Shown piece after piece: positions 59,533-64,000 of a DNA stretch of 64,000 nt. How positions within the stretch are numbered: the first letter of the stretch is position 1; every line of letters starts with the position of its first letter. The notes under the pieces are model-generated. The model did not search any database. It saw nothing but the letters and a program-made list of their open reading frames with translations, and was not told the origin of the DNA. This DNA is from Stomorhina lunata (Eukaryota; Arthropoda; Insecta; Diptera; Rhiniidae), in assembly GCA_933228675.1 (NCBI GenBank), contig OW121743.1:64739540-64803539 (forward strand), in the 5' to 3' direction. The position numbers were made by a program, and so were the translations under genes.

Positions 59533-61612
59533 ACCCTTCACCACTAAGGTCAAAGGTGTTATTTTTCCTGTATAAAGACAAATATTTGCTAAATTTTGCC
59601 ATCATACAAACATTTTCTCAAAACTTATATATTTAACCTGTTTCCGTCATTTGGACTTACATGAGAGCTAGGGTCAAATGTGGACCGATTATCTCGAAAT
59701 TTGGCAAATTGATTACAGTTGTTACAAAAATTACACAGGTCAACAGCAAAAATGTGCTCGAGTAACCACTATATACATTTGATGTATCATGGCTACTTTA
59801 GTACAAAAAAGGTAAAATTTTTAAATTCTATGGCAAGATTTTTTTAAAATTTTTTTTTTTTTTTAATTGCAATTTTTTTTAGACTTTTCTTCAAATAATT
59901 AATGATAACTCAAAAACTACTAGTCCGATATTATTAAAATAAAATCAGAAAAATTAAGATTTACTTAGCCTTTAATTCGACTACATATCGCGTTTCAATC
60001 GGATCAATAGTATGGGAGTTATAATAAAAAACTTAAGAAAAAAATATATTTTTTATGTAAAAATGGCAAAAAATTTCGTTTTAAAAAAATCATGAAAAAT
60101 CGAAAACGGCAAAAAACTTCCAGATTTGTTATTTTATCGCATAGCGACATATAATAGCAATAAAATGAGATATCGACCACAAAAATCGATTGATTTTTTT
60201 CGAATTTATTCACACTTTGGCAAGTCCTCAATGACATGTAATGGCCAGTGCAAATTGTAGTAACTCGAAAACTGTTTGACCGATTTTAAAGGCATGTAGC
60301 TTATTGGAAAACTCATTGCCTTTGCACTAAGAACTAGAATCCACTTTTTTGCAAAAGGGGGAATAAATAGCTTTAATTTTGCAAAAACTGAAAATTTGTC
60401 AATTTTTTTCGATTTAAACGCTACTTTTCAGATTTGGGACCTATGCACTGCGTGTTAACGTTGTCCAATTCGACTAAAATTTTGTGGGTGGAAGTTTCTC
60501 ACCAAATCTCACAATAATCCGACATGCACCCCTTGAAATTGGAAAATTTATTTTTTTCATACATTTGAAAACCCGCTATAATGCGTATATCAAGCAAAAA
60601 ACTAAAATTTTGTGAAAATGAGCGAATTCACTAAATTGTGAATAAATTCGAAAAAAATCAATCGATATTTATGGTCGATATCTCATTTTGTTGCTATTAT
60701 ATGTCGCTATGCGATAAAATAATAAATCTGGAAGTTTTTTGCCGTTTTAGATTTTTCATGATTTTTTTAAAACGAAAATTTTTGCCATTTTTACGTAAAA
60801 AATATATTTTTTTCTTAAGTTTTTTATTATAACTCCGATACTATTGATCCGATTGAAACGCGATATATAAACGAATTAAAGGCTATGTAAATCTTAATTT
60901 TTCTGATTTTATTTTAATAATATCAGACTAGTAGTTTTTGAGTTATCATTAATTATTTGAAGAAACGTCTAAAAAAAATTTCAATTTTAAAAAAAAAAAT
61001 TAAAAAAAAAAAAAAATCTTGCCATAGAATTTAAAAATTTTACCATTTTTGTACAAAGGTAGCCATGATGCATCAAAACTGTATAGTGGTTTTAAGAGCA
61101 CATAAATTTTTTTTTATTTTGTTGTGCTGTGTTATGTATGCAGTTTTAGTGATTTTTTGTCTCATTTAGTGCGTTTTTAAAAAAAAGTTTGTATGGGAGC
61201 TATGGTCAAATGTGGACCGATTTCAACGAAATTTGGTACAGTGATTTTAGCTTACATAAGAAGTATTTGTTTTAAATTTCATGAAAAAATATTGATATTT
61301 GTGGCCAATATATCGATTCCGGCTAGTGGCACCTATGGGAGGTATCAGAAATAATGGACTGATTTTGACCAATTTCAATAGCCATGGTCCCATTATCAAA
61401 TAAATGATCTGAGCCAAATTTCATAAAATTATCTTTAGAATTGCGTAGTTTTATTACAAGGTTTACATGGGGGTCCAGTCAGCCAGAGGGACGGACGAAC
61501 ATCGCTAAATCGACTCAGAAAGTGATTCTAAGCCTATTGGTATACTAAAAGGTGGGTCTAAGACAAATACTTCTATGCGTTACATACATTAGCACACACT
61601 ATGGTGGTGAAT
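59533..61612 (+). mobile_element. DINE-1/mini-me-like element, copy 4, split by a foldback
   Basis: It starts ACCCTTCACCACTAAGGTCA as at 19695 and proceeds in parallel to GATTACAGTTGTTACAAAAA, then is interrupted at 59734. It resumes at 61132 with TTATGTATGCAG and carries on through GTCAAATGTGGACCGATTTC, the core GGACGAACATCGCTAAATCG, GTGATTCTAAGCC and AAGGTGGGTCTAAG, ending near CACTATGGTGGTGAA. The outermost termini are shortened. Confidence 0.75.
59734..61131. mobile_element. 1.4-kb foldback element with TTA target duplication
   Basis: The element runs from CACAGGTCAACAGC to TTGTGCTGTG, with TTA on both sides (59731-59733 and 61132-61134). Removing it restores AAAAATTATGTATGC, as in the DINE-1-like copy at 19885. 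Arms of nearly 500 bases are mutually inverted, for example TCGCATAGCGACATATAATA (60136) with TATTATATGTCGCTATGCGA (60695). The centre is about 60225-60640. Mirror-image ORFs in the two arms (60019-60237 and 60638-60832) are shadows of the repeat. A 3-bp duplication with CACAG ends hints at CMC-type transposition, but this is only a guess. Confidence 0.85.
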
Positions 61613-62924
61613 TTTCTTTTCACTCTGGCTGGCATTGACATAAGATACCTTAGGGTGACAATTTTTTATATGAAGGAAAATTATTCAATTTTATAACATT
61701 TTCTACGGAATATTGTGACACTAGGTCTAAAAGTTTAGATCTGAAAATTTGAGACAAATCGGAGAACGTTCTATAGGCGCGCATCGGGTCCAAAGTTTAA
61801 GAGCCCATTTGTATGAGGAAAAATTGTTTTTTTCTTTTTTGTTTTTATGAAATTTGGACCAAAAATGAATAATTTTTACAATAAATAGAATGTTAAAGAG
61901 AACTAACACAGCTTTATTTCAAATCGTGAAAGACGAAACTCCAGGAGGTAGTTTAAAAGTTATTGCAGTTTTCCCCCGAAAATTCATGTCCTTGAAAACG
62001 CGCCTAAGAATATGCACCAAAAATTGTATGTTGTAAATAAAGAAATTTCAAAGTTAGACATGATTTATCATTTTATGACTTGTTACAAGTAAATAGTTCA
62101 GTTTTGTTTAAATATAATCAAATTTACTTAGTTTATTTTATGTTGGAAAAAGGAACATTTTTCTCAGGTCGGTTTCAAAAATCATTTTTTAATTTTTTGA
62201 GAATTTTGTTCAACAAATATTATAAATTTAGAATTTGTTCTCTAGTATGTTAAAGCAGACAAATGGAAGCATAAAACCAACAAATTAGGTCGATATCTTA
62301 AACCGTTTCGCAGTACCTGCGACTTAAAATTGAAGAATTTCGCAAAAATGAAAATTTTTGGGCCAAATTCGATTAGATGCTCAGTAAATCTTACTTGTAT
62401 TCAATTTTAACAAAAAAATAATTTATATTAAATGCTTAGTTTATGGAAAACCTACCCGAAAACAGTTTTTTTCCGAATATCTCGGAATTTTTCTTGTGTT
62501 TTGAAATCTTGAAAATAGTTTTTGTATGATCTCATCTAGACCTACAACCCTCACTATTCCCCATTCCAAGTTTTTACAAAATTATTTAATTTGGTACACC
62601 ACGTAATCGATGGATTGTAATAGTATAAAGCTTATATTATTTGGAATAAATGAGTTTTACGACCGCCGAAAATTTAATTTTTTAGATTTTGCAAAAAGTT
62701 GCGATGTAAATAACTCCAAAACCGCTGATCACATAAAAAACTTGTATTAGCAGGACTTAAGGTCAAATTTCTTTTTAATCGATTTAAGTTCTTTTTATTA
62801 AATTTGAATAAATAGTTTTCAACCTTTTCAAAAATCCTTAATTAAAAAAAAATCGATAAAAAAAATGTAGGGTTTTTTGCTCTTAGGGTATAAATGTAAG
62901 AGTCTTTTAATTAATTATATCATT
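61613..62924. other. Non-coding stretch, repeat-like
   Basis: No supported gene. The style (many A/T runs, CCGAAAATT and TAGGGTATAAATG words) suggests another old non-autonomous element, but no inverted ends or second copy were found. Confidence 0.3.
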
Positions 62925-63665
62925 TATCACCAAAGGTGGAAAGGGTATTCAAGTTTGTGCTGATATATGTAACACATAGAAATATTAGTCTTAGACCCAC
63001 CTTTTAGTGCACCAATAGGGTCGGAATCACTTTCTGGGTCGATTTAGCTATTTCAGTCTGTCCGTCTGACTGGAAGGCTGACCGGCTAGCCATGTAATCA
63101 AAGTACAGATCGCAATTCTAAGGATAATTTTATGGATTTTTTTGATAATGAAATAATGGCTACTGAAATTCGTCAAAATCGGTATATTGCTTATGGTACC
63201 TCCCATAAGTACCACTTCCAGGAATTAATATTATGGCCACAAATATCAATATTTTTTTCATGAAATTTAAAAAATACTGCTTATGTAGACCAAAATTACT
63301 GTATCAAATTTCGTTGAAATCGGTCCCCATTTGAAAATAGCTCCCATACAAATTCTTCTGTCAAAATGAGACAAATATTACTAAAACGCTCATAAATCTT
63401 AAAATAATGACAATTTTAAGTTTATTTTTTGCATACGTTATTTTTGTAAAAATTGTAATCAATTTTCTAAATTTCTTGATAATCGGTCTACATTTGACCC
63501 TAGCCTTCATATAAGTCAAAATTACGGAAACAGCTAAAATGCATAAGTGTTAAGCAAATGTTTGTATTATGACAAACTTTAGGAAATATATGTCTTTATA
63601 CACGAAAAAGAACACCTTTGACCTTAGTATGGTCAGACTTGACCCTCTATAGCACTTTCTTACTT
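62925..63665 (-). mobile_element. DINE-1/mini-me-like element, copy 5
   Basis: TCACCAAAGGTGGAAAGGGT, GTGCTGATATATGTAACACA, CCACCTTTTAGTGCACCAAT, then the core TCACTTTCTGGGTCGATTTA and CAGTCTGTCCGTCTGACTGG. GGTACCTCCCATAAG and TTTCGTTGAAATCGGTCC follow. The end reads ACCTTAGTATGGTCAGACTT and CTTTCTTACTTGTT. It is the full order of copy 2, reversed, at about 740 bp. Confidence 0.76.
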
Positions 63666-63808
63666 GTTGTATCTAAAAGCTTTCGATTCGGAAAGTAAGT
63701 CGATCGGTATTTTTAGATGGATTAGTGTATAAAATCTTCTTTGATATCACTTAAATACCATTTTTTCTATTCTTCAATTCTAGTTACTAATTGTTATCTT
63801 TGTAAAAC

Positions 63809-63976
63809 TACCCAGCAAAACTTTGGTAAGGCAAGTTCTCTGATAACTGGTTACTTTGTAACGACTACAACATACCATCCGAATAAATAATAAGTTATTA
63901 CAGAAGTACTTATTTGTAATTAAGATGGTAATTTAAACTGAATAGCCCCGGTTCAAATCCCACCAAGGGCAACAAT
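63809..63976 (+). mobile_element. tRNA-like repeat S (SINE candidate), copy 2
   Basis: ACCCAGCAAAACTTTGGTAA at the start, AAGTACTTATTTGTAATTAA in the middle, and CCCGGTTCAAATCCCACCAA then GGGCAACAA at the end reproduce 451-622 on the other strand with point differences. It is followed by a T-rich tract at the window edge. Confidence 0.55.
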
Positions 63977-64000
63977 TTTTTTTAGTTTTTTTTTTTTTTA

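Noticed and set aside
60019..60832. Two similar 64-72-codon ORFs on opposite strands
   Set aside because: They are mirror images created by the arms of the foldback element.
63935..63976. Functional tRNA gene suggested by GGTTCAAATCC
   Set aside because: No cloverleaf with a matching acceptor stem could be read, and the same sequence is dispersed at 451-622.

Overview
The window is AT-rich eukaryotic DNA, almost certainly from a dipteran and most likely a calyptrate fly. The clues are several copies of a DINE-1/mini-me-like repeat with its (GTCY)n microsatellite and conserved core, a DD41D mariner, decayed jockey-, RTE- and I/LOA-type non-LTR retrotransposons, and no bacterial-style gene packing. 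I find no convincing host gene, rRNA or functional tRNA. Every recognisable coding region belongs to a mobile element and nearly all are broken.

Layout. 1-9 kb is a nest of elements: a RAG1/Transib-type transposase relic (820-2040), a DDxD Tc1/mariner relic (3018-4315), three copies of a short retroposon with a TTAC/GTAA tail, and a jockey-like LINE (6373-8790) split by one of those retroposons with a 5-bp duplication. 10-20.5 kb holds a DD41D mariner with two lost catalytic aspartates, two ~145-bp satellite arrays, tRNA-derived SINEs and two DINE-1-like copies. 21.8-23.9 kb is a second DINE-1/mini-me subtype with a ~490-bp (GTCT)n tract.

25.3-38.3, 42.8-45.0 and 54.3-57.9 kb are dominated by arrays of 31-32-bp units, about 15 kb or nearly a quarter of the window. 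Most are built round the palindrome TTTTCTATAGAAAA with different spacers. They contain recent higher-order duplications of 498 bp and ~610-640 bp, a very homogeneous run of about 37 units, and spacer-orientation flips beside a 29-bp-arm hairpin. Between them lie an RTE-type LINE with a 13-bp target duplication (38445-39608), a hAT-type MITE with an 8-bp duplication inside a DINE-1-like copy (41611-42130), an RT-RNase H LINE (45249-46800), a second RTE copy (49531-50765) and LINE ORF1/RT relics (50766-52900). 59.3-63.7 kb has a small MITE, a DINE-1-like copy split by a 1.4-kb foldback element with a TTA duplication, and another DINE-1-like copy.

The genes do not form a pathway. The window records nested transposition and tandem-repeat growth. 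The two most unusual parts are the RAG1-like relic, which keeps all three catalytic acidic positions, and the dispersed palindromic minisatellite family, part of which abuts DINE-1-like ends. All calls come from reading the sequence; no database search was made.
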